Below are positions 1 to 5,959 of a stretch of 7,575 nt of DNA, piece after piece (the first letter of the stretch is position 1; each line of letters starts with the position of its first letter). The position numbers and the translations under genes are program-made. The notes beneath the pieces are model-generated. The model ran no database searches. It worked only from the letters and a program-made list of their open reading frames with translations, and was not told where the DNA came from. Location: positions 1 to 7,575 of the forward strand of contig JANWHO010000173.1 of assembly GCA_025450375.1 (NCBI GenBank), given 5' to 3'. This DNA is from Chloroflexota bacterium. GTDB taxonomy: Bacteria > Chloroflexota > UBA5177 > JANWHV01.

Positions 1-373
1 CTACAGGCGCTTGGCGTTGTGCTAATGCCCGAATCGTCAGCACCACGGCCCGGCGCGCTGGCCTCCCTGCGTCCGCGATTCGGTCTGCCCGTGGTCACAC
101 GCCGGCCGTTGCTGCTAGCGGCTCCGGTCTTGGTGGCAGCCTGGGCCCTCGCCGGCTTGTATGGGTCTCTCGGCCCGACGCTGGTCCGATTGGTAGGTAG
201 CCGCCGGTTTCCTCGCCGTATATGGTGGGGGTGTGCTGCCCACGGCACGCGAGTACGGCGCGATCGTCATGGCGCTCGCCGCCCTCGCCCTGCTGGGCCT
301 GGCCGGGCAACGGGAGCGGTTTGCTCCGCGGACCAGCGCGCCTCAACCCGTGGAGGCGAACCTACTCGCCTAA
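1..373 (+). pseudogene. MFS transporter, C-terminal half with internal deletion and frameshift
   Basis: The reading frame is open from the window edge, so the gene begins upstream. Frame 1 encodes a typical MFS central segment: a helix end with MPES, a basic loop (RPRFGLPVVTRR) and a helix ending in LAGLYGSLGPTLVRLV. This matches the loop between helices 6 and 7 and helix 7 of drug/sugar exporters. Homology then stops at about 195 and resumes in frame 2 at 197 with VAAGFLAVYGGGVLPTAREY and a last hydrophobic helix (IVMALAALALLGLAG), ending at a TAA at 371-373. In intact relatives these two blocks are separated by roughly a hundred residues or more (helices 8-11), so an internal deletion plus frameshift is inferred. 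Continuing in frame 1 to 411 gives only arginine-rich out-of-frame sequence, and frame 2 has a TAG at 194-196 just before the junction. The product cannot be a working transporter. Confidence 0.8.
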
Positions 374-384
374 GTGATCTGCCG

Positions 385-404
385 AGCAGGCTGATCGGCC
401 TGCT
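385..404 (+). terminator. Short hairpin after the MFS remnant
   Basis: AGCAGGC and GCCTGCT form a perfect 7-bp stem around a 6-nt loop, 11 nt after the pseudogene stop. There is no T-run behind it (ACCCTGAACC follows), so it is at best a weak or relic terminator. The rest of 374-489 shows nothing recognisable. Confidence 0.25.
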
Positions 405-489
405 ACCCTGAACCGCCTGACGATGTTCTCTCCAGCACCAACTACGAAGAGACCGGAACGAACCTGAAAGCGGTAGGTTTCATCCCTGG

Positions 490-519
490 TCGACCTCGCC
501 ATTCACTGGACGGTACAGT
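490..519 (+). promoter_or_regulatory. Candidate sigma-70-type promoter for the DUF1330 gene
   Basis: TCGACC (490-495) and TACAGT (514-519) each match the -35 and -10 consensus at four of six positions, with an 18-bp spacer. They sit about 46 bp upstream of the start codon. The -10 overlaps a small inverted repeat, GTAC-A-GTAC (513-521). Assigned by eye only; single matches of this quality arise often by chance. Confidence 0.25.
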
Positions 520-550
520 ACAGGAGTGACTACCGGCGTGTCGTTCGTAG

Positions 551-557
551 AAGGAGG
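551..557 (+). promoter_or_regulatory. Strong ribosome binding site fixing the DUF1330 start
   Basis: AAGGAGG lies 7 nt before the ATG at 565. It decides for that start over the in-frame GTG at 526, which lies upstream of this site and would add 13 residues that do not resemble the family. Confidence 0.8.
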
Positions 558-564
558 ATTGGTC

Positions 565-852
565 ATGGCAGCATATGTCCTGGTGGAGATCGAGGTTACC
601 AACCCGGAAATGTACGCGCGATACCGTGAGATGGCCCCGGCCCTGGTCGCGGCCTTCGGCGGCAAGTACCTGACCCGCGGTGGGATCACGGAGACGGTTG
701 AAGGAACCTGGCAGCCCAAACGCCTGGTGATCCTGGAGTTCCCGTCCATGGCACGGATCCACGAATTCTATGACTCACCCGAGTACGCCGAGGCGAAGTT
801 GCTGCGGCAAAACGCTACCAACAGCACCATGATCTTCTGCGAGGGGCTCTGA
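565..852 (+). CDS. DUF1330 family protein (dimeric alpha/beta-barrel)
   Basis: This 95-residue protein matches the DUF1330 family, small cytosolic proteins with a ferredoxin-like alpha/beta fold that usually dimerise; no reaction is firmly established for them. Visible family features are an N-terminal strand (AAYVLVEIEV), the Y-x-x-Y-R helix followed by GGKYLTRGG (32-40), the core EGTWQPKRLVILEFPS (46-61), and FYDSPEYAEAK (68-78), the conserved helix near the putative active-site cleft. Length is normal for the family, and the protein has no signal peptide or membrane segment. The start is the ATG behind AAGGAGG. It stands alone: a broken transporter lies upstream, and the convergent DUF5317 gene lies downstream on the other strand. 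It looks intact and expressed. Confidence 0.9.
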   Translation: MAAYVLVEIEVTNPEMYARYREMAPALVAAFGGKYLTRGGITETVEGTWQPKRLVILEFPSMARIHEFYDSPEYAEAKLLRQNATNSTMIFCEGL

Positions 853-939
853 GCGTCCCGACTGCCTGAATGGAACCCTGGCGATGACACCATGGTAGCA
901 CCCTCAAAAGTATAAGGCGGGCCCCAATCCCGGTGCTCT

Positions 940-965
940 CGCTTCCTCGCCATTGGGCGGGAGCG
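940..965 (+). terminator. Imperfect hairpin between convergent DUF1330 and DUF5317 genes
   Basis: Positions 940-951 pair with 956-965 in a roughly 10-bp GC-rich stem with two single-T bulges (944, 947) and a 4-nt loop (ATTG), followed on + by TTCTC rather than a real T-run. The location between two convergent genes suits a terminator, but the structure is weak evidence alone. I see no other gene in 853-1064. Confidence 0.25.
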
Positions 966-1064
966 TTCTCCCAGAGGATGACGAGCGGCGCGGCGAAGAA
1001 GTGCTTTATCGAGTTCGTCGCCTACGTGCACTGCCCTCGTTACTCCCCGTTTCCAGGTGGACAG

Positions 1065-1739
1065 CTACGCGACCTCAGCCGTGCCGGGGGCGCCAAGACT
1101 CGCCGCGGCGGGTTGATCCCCTCGGCCTGAGAGACTGCCGCGAACTCCGCGGATCCCTGGTTCGGAAGTGTCCGCGTCGCCGCGCCCCGGCCGTCGCGCG
1201 GCGCTGTAGGCAAGGGTGGCGCCACCGAAGGCAATGAAGAGATCGCCAAGACTCCCCACGAAGCCGAAGCCCACGGGGAGCGAGATGGGGAGGATATCGG
1301 AGAACGGGAGGAGAACACTGGAGCGATCGGCCAGCATGCGGCTCGGGTACTTTTGATGCGCGGCGATCACACGCACTACCGCTGGCCCCTCCGCCGCGCG
1401 CAGGGCGGCGGCATTGACCGGCATATGCCCGCCATTGGCCACGACCACCACCGTATTGATGGTCAGGCCCAGAAAGATGAGTCTTGCGCTCAGTCCCAGG
1501 CGCCAGTTACGCGCCACACCGAGAAGCATCAGCGCCAGCACCCCGATGTAGATAGCTTCGCCGTGTTGACGAACCAGCGCGGTGTCACGCATCGGGGGAA
1601 CATAGGTTACCAATTGGATAAGGAACGACGCCATGATCGCGCCAACCCCCCGAAACCGCAACATGGCGAGATTGCGGAGCGAGCCACCACGGACCAGGGC
1701 CAGGGCAATCCCCAGCAGCACGGGAAGGATTATCAACAT
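1065..1739 (-). CDS. DUF5317 family integral membrane protein
   Basis: This 224-residue protein resembles DUF5317 proteins, multi-helix membrane proteins of unknown function common in Chloroflexota and Actinobacteria. Hydrophobic segments lie near residues 1-17, 31-47, 62-76, 85-101 and 160-180. The diagnostic motifs are NGGHMPV (102-108) after the fourth helix, the loop reading DILPISLPV (148-156), and SLGDLFIAFGG (163-173) starting the last helix. Residues 181-224 form a Gly/Arg/Ala-rich, probably disordered tail longer than the minimal domain. The ATG at 1739 is preceded on - by AGGTGA at about 6 nt, a reasonable ribosome binding site. The next gene upstream on the same strand encodes a 44-residue membrane protein, separated by a perfect hairpin, so separate transcription or attenuated co-transcription are both possible. 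The function is unknown. Confidence 0.85.
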   Translation of the reverse strand: MLIILPVLLGIALALVRGGSLRNLAMLRFRGVGAIMASFLIQLVTYVPPMRDTALVRQHGEAIYIGVLALMLLGVARNWRLGLSARLIFLGLTINTVVVVANGGHMPVNAAALRAAEGPAVVRVIAAHQKYPSRMLADRSSVLLPFSDILPISLPVGFGFVGSLGDLFIAFGGATLAYSAARRPGRGDADTSEPGIRGVRGSLSGRGDQPAAASLGAPGTAEVA

Positions 1740-1758
1740 GGGAGATCACCTCGCTTCT

Positions 1759-1785
1759 GGACTACGTTCCGGATGGGACGGTCAA
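1759..1785 (-). promoter_or_regulatory. Weak candidate promoter for the DUF5317 gene
   Basis: On - a good -35-like TTGACC (1780-1785) is followed after 15 bp by a poor -10-like TAGTCC (1759-1764). It lies between the large hairpin and the DUF5317 start, where a promoter would be needed if the hairpin terminates upstream transcription. Spacing and -10 quality are both below par. Confidence 0.2.
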
Positions 1786-1791
1786 TGCAGG

Positions 1792-1834
1792 GAAGCCATA
1801 CGGCGCTCCCCTCAGGGGAGCGCCGTATGGCTTC
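1792..1834 (-). terminator. Perfect 43-bp palindrome (21-bp stem); likely terminator or attenuator
   Basis: Positions 1792-1812 and 1814-1834 are exact reverse complements around a single C at 1813. As RNA this gives a very stable GC-rich stem of about 20 bp with a minimal loop. On - it begins 27 nt after the stop of the 44-codon gene and ends 52 nt before the DUF5317 start. That position fits termination or attenuation between them. Neither strand has a T-run after the stem, so a classical intrinsic terminator is not proven. A small palindromic mobile repeat is an alternative. Confidence 0.45.
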
Positions 1835-1860
1835 AGGGGTCTTGTCGGACCTCGTCAAAG

Positions 1861-1995
1861 TCAGCTAGGGCCCCACTGTGAGCCAGCGTCCGAGCCCAAC
1901 ACCATGCAGACCAGCCCGACCGCTACCATCACGCCCTTCACGGCGCCGTTCCCAAGCCACTTGTGTCCGCTGAAGATCAAACCCTGGAGCTTCAT
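1861..1995 (-). CDS. Hypothetical 44-residue single-pass membrane microprotein
   Basis: On - an ATG at 1995 opens a 45-codon frame ending in TGA at 1861-1863. It is preceded by GAGAGG (2005-2010 in + coordinates) at 9 nt, a good ribosome binding site. The product starts MKLQGLIFSGHKWLGNGAVK, then has one hydrophobic helix (about residues 19-34, GVMVAVGLVCMVLG) and a short polar C-terminus rich in Gly and Ser with one Trp. The charge pattern (Lys at 2, 12 and 20 before the helix, Asp 36 after) suggests an N-in orientation. I do not recognise the family. Three things support a real gene: the ribosome binding site, the hairpin just after the stop, and the promoter-like and repeat elements upstream. 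It is divergent from the large regulator, making it a plausible target of it. The frame is short, so chance cannot be excluded. Confidence 0.55.
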   Translation of the reverse strand: MKLQGLIFSGHKWLGNGAVKGVMVAVGLVCMVLGSDAGSQWGPS

Positions 1996-2060
1996 TTCTT
2001 TGTGCCTCTCACTACCTTGGCGGGCTAACGTCCGCTTCGTAAGTCATACTCTACGCCATC

Positions 2061-2082
2061 GGCGTTACACTGGCGTTACACT
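2061..2082. repeat. Exact tandem 11-bp repeat, candidate regulator operator
   Basis: GGCGTTACACT occurs twice head-to-tail (2061-2071, 2072-2082). An 11-bp period places the two copies on the same face of the helix. Known SARP/BTAD regulators with an OmpR-like winged helix bind direct repeats of this period near the -35 region. The repeats lie in the divergent region between the microprotein gene and a BTAD regulator gene, so autoregulation or control of the divergent gene is a reasonable inference. A looser copy of the core, GTCATACT, occurs at 2043-2050. Confidence 0.55.
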
Positions 2083-2105
2083 CATGCTCAGTTCCAAATT
2101 GTCAA
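2075..2105 (-). promoter_or_regulatory. Candidate promoter toward the microprotein gene
   Basis: On - a perfect TTGACA (2100-2105) is followed after 19 bp by TGTAAC (2075-2080), which matches the -10 consensus at four positions and lies inside one copy of the 11-bp repeat. The long spacer would make it weak without an activator. An alternative -10 on -, TAGAGT (2048-2053), lies 7 nt past the second repeat, in the arrangement seen at SARP-activated promoters. No convincing promoter for the + strand regulator was found in 2083-2195. Confidence 0.3.
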
Positions 2106-2145
2106 TCGCCCAGATGGGTGTCTCTTAACCAATGTGGTAGGCTAA

Positions 2146-2178
2146 GGAAAGATTGGCGCTTCCTTGGAAAGATTTTCC
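2146..2178 (+). repeat. Direct repeat GGAAAGATT pair with embedded inverted repeat
   Basis: GGAAAGATT occurs at 2146-2154 and 2166-2174, exactly 20 bp apart, about two helical turns. The second copy is also half of an inverted repeat, GGAAA-GAT-TTTCC (2166-2178). It lies 30-60 bp before the regulator start, in the expected leader, and could be an operator or leader structure. No T-run follows. Confidence 0.35.
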
Positions 2179-2208
2179 TGGGTGGCGCGGCGAGAGTGAG
2201 AGGCTGCC

Positions 2209-5200
2209 ATGCCGGCACGTACACGCTCTGGGCCATCGGAGCCGTCAGCCGACGGGATGGACGGTGGGGTCATTCCGCCCGACCCATCTCCGGTCCGCTA
2301 TAGAAGCAAGTACACGCGCTGCCACAAGCCAAACTGCCGCCGCTGCCTGGAGGGGCCCGGCCACGGCCCCTACTGGTACGCCCTCTGGTCGGAGAATGGC
2401 CGCGTCCAGTCACGCTATCTGGGCACGAAAGGGCCCGAGGCGGCGCTCGCCGCGGACCATGAGACGACGGCGGACCGCGCGACGTCGCTTCCTCTCTGGC
2501 GCGTCACCACCCTGGGCCGCTTCGCCGTGGAGCGGGACGGGGTGACCCTGCCGGATAGCGTCTGGACGCGCCGCAAGGGGCTAACGCTCTTCAAGATTCT
2601 GCTGAGCGTGCCCGGTCATCGGCAGACCCGCGATCAGATGATCGACCAACTCTTCCCCGAGGAGAATCCGACCGCCGCGCCTGGTGCGTTGCGCGTGGCG
2701 GCCCATGTGGTTCGCCGCGCGCTTGATCTCCCCTCGGGTCCGTCGGCGCTCTTGGCGGACGGCAGTGTGGTTGGCCTCGCCGACCGCGCGCTGCTCTGGG
2801 TGGATGCCGATGCGTTCGCCGAGACCGCCGCCGCGGCCCTCGCCGGCCACGAGATCGAGTCCTGCCGCGCCGCCCTCGCTCACTATGGCGGCGACTATTT
2901 GCCGGACGATCTCTACGAGGATTGGGCGGAACATCGGCGCGAGGAACTGGCGGCCTTGCGGATTTCCCTTCTGCTGCACCAAGCCCGCCTGTGCGGGGAG
3001 GGCGGTGATCTGGCCGAGGCCCGCGCCGCTCTGGCCGCCGTGTTGGTCGTGGACCCGGCGCACGAGGACGCCGCGATCCGGCAGATGACTATCCTGGCCG
3101 CCGCGGGGGATCGGGGCGAGGCATTGCGCCTGTACGAAAAGCTGCGGGCCACGCTTCAGGAGCAGCTTGGCCTGGAGCCGAGTGCCGAGACCGCCGCCCT
3201 CGCGGCGCGCCTGCGCGAACAGCACCACGCGCGCGCCCCCCGTCAAGCCGCGCCACCGTCCGGGCCGGCGCCCCGTTCCCGTCTCCCGGCGGCGCTCAGT
3301 ACCTTTGTTGGCCGGGAAGGAGCGCGGGAGAGCATCCGGCACGCGCTCGGAGAAACCCGCCTGCTGACCCTGATCGGCCCGGGTGGGTCAGGGAAAACCC
3401 GGCTCGCCATCAGGGTCGCCGAATCGATGCTCGACCCCTATCCGGACGGCGTGTGGCTGTGCGAGCTGGCCGGGTTGGCGCCCAGCGTCCCCTCTATCGA
3501 CGCGGTTTTGGCGCCGGATCCGGTCGCGGGCGCCCTGGCCGGCACTCTGGGGCTCCATGAGGATCCCGCCTGTCCCCTCGACCGCGTGATCCGTGATTTT
3601 CTGGAACCGCGCCGTGTGTTACTGGTGATCGATAACTGCGAGCATGTGCTGGACCCGGCGGCCCAGTTGATCGCCTCACTCCTGGCCAGTTGTAGCGGGG
3701 TGACCGTGCTCGCGACCAGCCGGGAAGCGCTCGGCCTGCCGGGCGAGGTGGTGTGGACCGTGCCGCCGCTGTCGTTCCCGGAGCCAGGGCGCTCCCGCGA
3801 GCCGGGGAGTCTGGAAGCGTACGACGCGATCCGGCTTTTCGTCGAGCGGGCCCGGGCCCGCCGCCCAGGCTTCGTCCTCAACGAGGAAACGGCGCCGCTG
3901 GTCCTGGAGATATGCCGGCGGCTGGATGGCATCCCGCTGGCCATCGAGTTGGCGGCGGCCCGCCTGGCTTTCCTCTCGTTGGCGGATCTGACGGCGCGCC
4001 TCGACGATCGTTTCCGCCTGCTGGTCGGCGGCAGCCGGGTCGCGCTGCCCCGCCAGCAAACGCTGCGGGCGGCCATGGATTGGAGCTACGGGCTGCTGGG
4101 CGGGAAAGAGCGTGTCCTCCTACAAAGGCTCACCGTGTTCGCCGGCGGCTGGACGCTCGCCGCCGCCGAGGGAATCTGTGCCGATCCGGATCTACCGCCG
4201 GATCTTATCCTGGACACCCTGGGCGGTTTGGTAGCCAAATCGCTGGTGACCCCGCGGGTCGAAGGCGATTCCGCGCGGTATGGCGTGCTGGAGACCGTGC
4301 GGCAATATGGGCAACTCAAGATCGCTGAAGGCGGCGAACTGGCGGCGCCGCGCGGGCGGCACCTTGCCTGGTTCGCCCAGCACTGCGAGGAGACGATTGC
4401 CGGCTGGACTACCGGCGATCAGGCAGACTTGCTGCGGCGCCTGGATGCCGATCTGGACAATATCCGGGCCGGGTTAGCCTGGGGGTTGGAGCCGGATGGG
4501 GATGGGGCGGCCGCGCTCAGCCTAGCCAGCGCGCTCAGCCGCTATTGGACCACCCGTGGCTTGGTCAGCGAGGGGCGGCGCTGGACCGCACGGACTCTTG
4601 ACGCCGCGCCCGCCGCGCCCGCCTCGCTACGTGCCACCGCGCTCAATCGCTGCGCTATTCTGGCGCGTACGGAAGGGGATGATGGGGCCGCGGGCATGCT
4701 CTGGGAAGCCAGCCTGGTTCTCTTCCGTGAATTGGGTGATGAGGCAGGAGTCGCCCGCGTGGTAGGAAACCTGGGTCTTCTGCGCTACGATCTTGAAGAC
4801 GACGTGGGCGCGATGGAATTACTGACCGAGAGCCTCGTATTTTTGCGGCGCCAGGGCGACCGAGCGGTTCTTGCCCGTACCCTCCAAAACCTCGGCGTCG
4901 TCCATACTCGGCAGCGGCAGTACGCGGAAGCGGAGGCAGCCTTCGCCGAAGCGATCGCCATCTGGCAAGCCTTGGGCGACCAAGCGGGCATCGGTGACAC
5001 ATTCCTGCACATGGCGCATCTGGTACGCGATCAGGAGCACCTCGACCGCGCCGCCGAACTCTACGTGGCAAGCCTGCGTATCTTCTTGGTGTTAGGCAAT
5101 CGTCCGCGCGTGGCGCCCGCCCTGGAAGGGATGGCGCATGTGTTCCTGCGCCGCCACGCTACCCGCATGGGCGATCAGTTGATGCTTGAATACAGCACCT

Positions 5201-5481
5201 GCCTGTTTGCTTGTGGCGCCGCCATAAGGGAAAGCACCGGTGTGCCGCTCCCCACGGTCAGTCAACAGGTGTACTTGCCGGATCTCCACCAACTCCAAGA
5301 TCTGCTTGGCGTCGCTGTGTTCGAGGCGGCCTGGTCCGCGGGATGGGACATGCCAGTGCTCTCTTTGATCGATCTGATCTCAGGCGGACTGGACGAGGGT
5401 GGAGAGCCGGGTGCCGTCATGGGAAGCAGAGTCAGAGAAACGGCTCTGCTCCCTATGATAGGAATGGACGCGGATTCTTAG
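2209..5481 (+). CDS. Large SARP-like transcriptional regulator: Cys module, winged helix, BTAD, NB-ARC ATPase, TPR
   Basis: This 1090-residue cytosolic protein has the STAND-type regulator architecture. Residues 29-75 form a cysteine module (C38, C43, C46, H52, then GHGPYWY and a SRYLGTK end) resembling DUF6788-like proteins. Residues 97-195 look like an OmpR/SARP winged helix (LGRFAVERDG, RRKGLTLFKILL), and 198-337 are the BTAD helical domain, ending LGLEPSAET. After a Pro/Ala linker, the NB-ARC core starts at FVGRE (366-370). It has Walker A GPGGSGKT (390-397), Walker B VLLVIDNCEH (470-479), the sensor-like VTVLATSRE (498-506), GIPLAIELAAARL (574-586) and the winged-helix motif LPRQQTLRAAMDWSY (613-627). 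TPR-like repeats run from about 805 to 985, and the C-terminus has the AVFEAAWSAG motif typical of such regulators. By analogy, ATP-driven oligomerisation on an unknown signal would activate promoters. The ATG follows GAGAGG at 5 nt. All ATPase motifs look intact. Confidence 0.93.
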   Translation: MPARTRSGPSEPSADGMDGGVIPPDPSPVRYRSKYTRCHKPNCRRCLEGPGHGPYWYALWSENGRVQSRYLGTKGPEAALAADHETTADRATSLPLWRVTTLGRFAVERDGVTLPDSVWTRRKGLTLFKILLSVPGHRQTRDQMIDQLFPEENPTAAPGALRVAAHVVRRALDLPSGPSALLADGSVVGLADRALLWVDADAFAETAAAALAGHEIESCRAALAHYGGDYLPDDLYEDWAEHRREELAALRISLLLHQARLCGEGGDLAEARAALAAVLVVDPAHEDAAIRQMTILAAAGDRGEALRLYEKLRATLQEQLGLEPSAETAALAARLREQHHARAPRQAAPPSGPAPRSRLPAALSTFVGREGARESIRHALGETRLLTLIGPGGSGKTRLAIRVAESMLDPYPDGVWLCELAGLAPSVPSIDAVLAPDPVAGALAGTLGLHEDPACPLDRVIRDFLEPRRVLLVIDNCEHVLDPAAQLIASLLASCSGVTVLATSREALGLPGEVVWTVPPLSFPEPGRSREPGSLEAYDAIRLFVERARARRPGFVLNEETAPLVLEICRRLDGIPLAIELAAARLAFLSLADLTARLDDRFRLLVGGSRVALPRQQTLRAAMDWSYGLLGGKERVLLQRLTVFAGGWTLAAAEGICADPDLPPDLILDTLGGLVAKSLVTPRVEGDSARYGVLETVRQYGQLKIAEGGELAAPRGRHLAWFAQHCEETIAGWTTGDQADLLRRLDADLDNIRAGLAWGLEPDGDGAAALSLASALSRYWTTRGLVSEGRRWTARTLDAAPAAPASLRATALNRCAILARTEGDDGAAGMLWEASLVLFRELGDEAGVARVVGNLGLLRYDLEDDVGAMELLTESLVFLRRQGDRAVLARTLQNLGVVHTRQRQYAEAEAAFAEAIAIWQALGDQAGIGDTFLHMAHLVRDQEHLDRAAELYVASLRIFLVLGNRPRVAPALEGMAHVFLRRHATRMGDQLMLEYSTCLFACGAAIRESTGVPLPTVSQQVYLPDLHQLQDLLGVAVFEAAWSAGWDMPVLSLIDLISGGLDEGGEPGAVMGSRVRETALLPMIGMDADS

Positions 5482-5699
5482 TGGGATGGGGAGCCCCCGT
5501 CATTCGGACGGAAACCTCGATTGGCCGCCGCGCTGGGTGCGTGGATCATGTCATGCAGGCGGGTGAGGGCGACGCTACTCGTGTGATGCGCGGCCGCGTG
5601 CTCCACGGCCTGCGCGGGATGGGCCTGAGCGGTGGCGGCGCCTCCAGCGATCGTGGCGACAATGGCCAGGCCGGCGAGGGTGTTGGTGCTCATCTTCAT
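5478..5699 (-). CDS. Small predicted secreted protein, histidine-containing
   Basis: This 73-residue protein begins with a clear signal peptide (MKMSTNTLAGLAIVATIAGG, likely cleaved after ATAQA at residue 26). The mature part is about 47 residues, rich in Ala and His (H27, H34, H38, H39, H49, H53, H73), with no cysteine and no second membrane helix. Export to the cell surface or medium is likely; metal binding through the histidines is only a guess. The first ATG (5699) is chosen because GGAGAA lies 5 nt before it; the next Met, two codons later, would be spaced 11 nt away. Its TAA (5478-5480) overlaps the TAG of the convergent regulator gene (5479-5481). I do not recognise a family. The signal peptide together with the ribosome binding site makes chance unlikely. 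Confidence 0.65.
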   Translation of the reverse strand: MKMSTNTLAGLAIVATIAGGAATAQAHPAQAVEHAAAHHTSSVALTRLHDMIHAPSAAANRGFRPNDGGSPSH

Positions 5700-5777
5700 C
5701 GTGATTCTCCGGTAGTGGGCGCGAACAATCAGCCGTCCGTGGCGTCAGGATCCTCAATGTGGGCGGAGGGCCAGGCG

Positions 5778-5789
5778 AAGTGGCCACTT
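5778..5789. promoter_or_regulatory. 12-bp perfect palindrome AAGTGGCCACTT
   Basis: A perfect 12-bp palindrome without a spacer, about 80 bp upstream of the secreted-protein start. It shares AGTG/CACT half-sites with the larger palindrome whose centre is 32 bp away, about three helical turns. It could be a dimer binding site. Confidence 0.35.
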
Positions 5790-5807
5790 TTCTCGATCAT
5801 TCCCGGC

Positions 5808-5823
5808 TACGAGTGCACTCGTA
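5808..5823. promoter_or_regulatory. 16-bp perfect palindrome TACGAGTGCACTCGTA, candidate operator
   Basis: A perfect 16-bp palindrome with no loop, typical of a dimeric regulator site rather than an RNA hairpin. It lies in the noncoding stretch 5700-5959, 109 bp upstream of the secreted-protein gene and 137 bp past the PHP gene stop. Just to its right on + is a TACAAT (5844-5849), an excellent -10 box but with no convincing -35 and no + strand gene behind it. Confidence 0.45.
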
Positions 5824-5870
5824 CTTGGGAAGTGCTACTACCGTACAATAGGGCGCAACAGGTCAGCACC

Positions 5871-5894
5871 CCCGTTACGGGCACCTTTTTGCCC
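5871..5894. terminator. Two mutually exclusive small hairpins downstream of the PHP gene
   Basis: CCCG-TTA-CGGG (5871-5881) and GGGCA-CCTTTT-TGCCC (5879-5894) share the GGG at 5879-5881, so only one can form at a time. They lie 66-89 nt past the stop of the PHP gene and could form part of its 3' end. On - no T-run follows, so terminator activity is doubtful. The remainder of 5700-5959 holds nothing else I can name. Confidence 0.25.
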
Positions 5895-5959
5895 CCCATT
5901 TGGAGGATCGATCCTGGTACCAGTTCGGGTACTCAAGATTTCCGACTGAGACGGCTTCC

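Noticed and set aside
526..564. GTG at 526 as the start of the DUF1330 gene
   Set aside because: The strong AAGGAGG at 551-557 lies inside that extension and serves the ATG at 565; the extra 13 residues do not look like the family.
933..1130. Possible small gene between DUF1330 and DUF5317 on +
   Set aside because: No ribosome binding site or recognisable motif, and it overlaps the DUF5317 3' end; none of the frames looks protein-like.
1353..1868. 171-codon + strand frame opposite the DUF5317 gene
   Set aside because: It is rich in His/Gln/Arg as expected for the antisense of a hydrophobic gene, runs through the palindrome, and has no ribosome binding site or recognisable motif.
2581..4076. 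Long - strand frames (2581-3342 and 3438-4076) under the regulator
   Set aside because: They are high-GC antisense shadows of a well-supported gene, with low-complexity Arg/Gly/Ala content.
3753..4328. 191-codon + strand frame within the regulator
   Set aside because: It is an out-of-frame shadow of the NB-ARC coding sequence.
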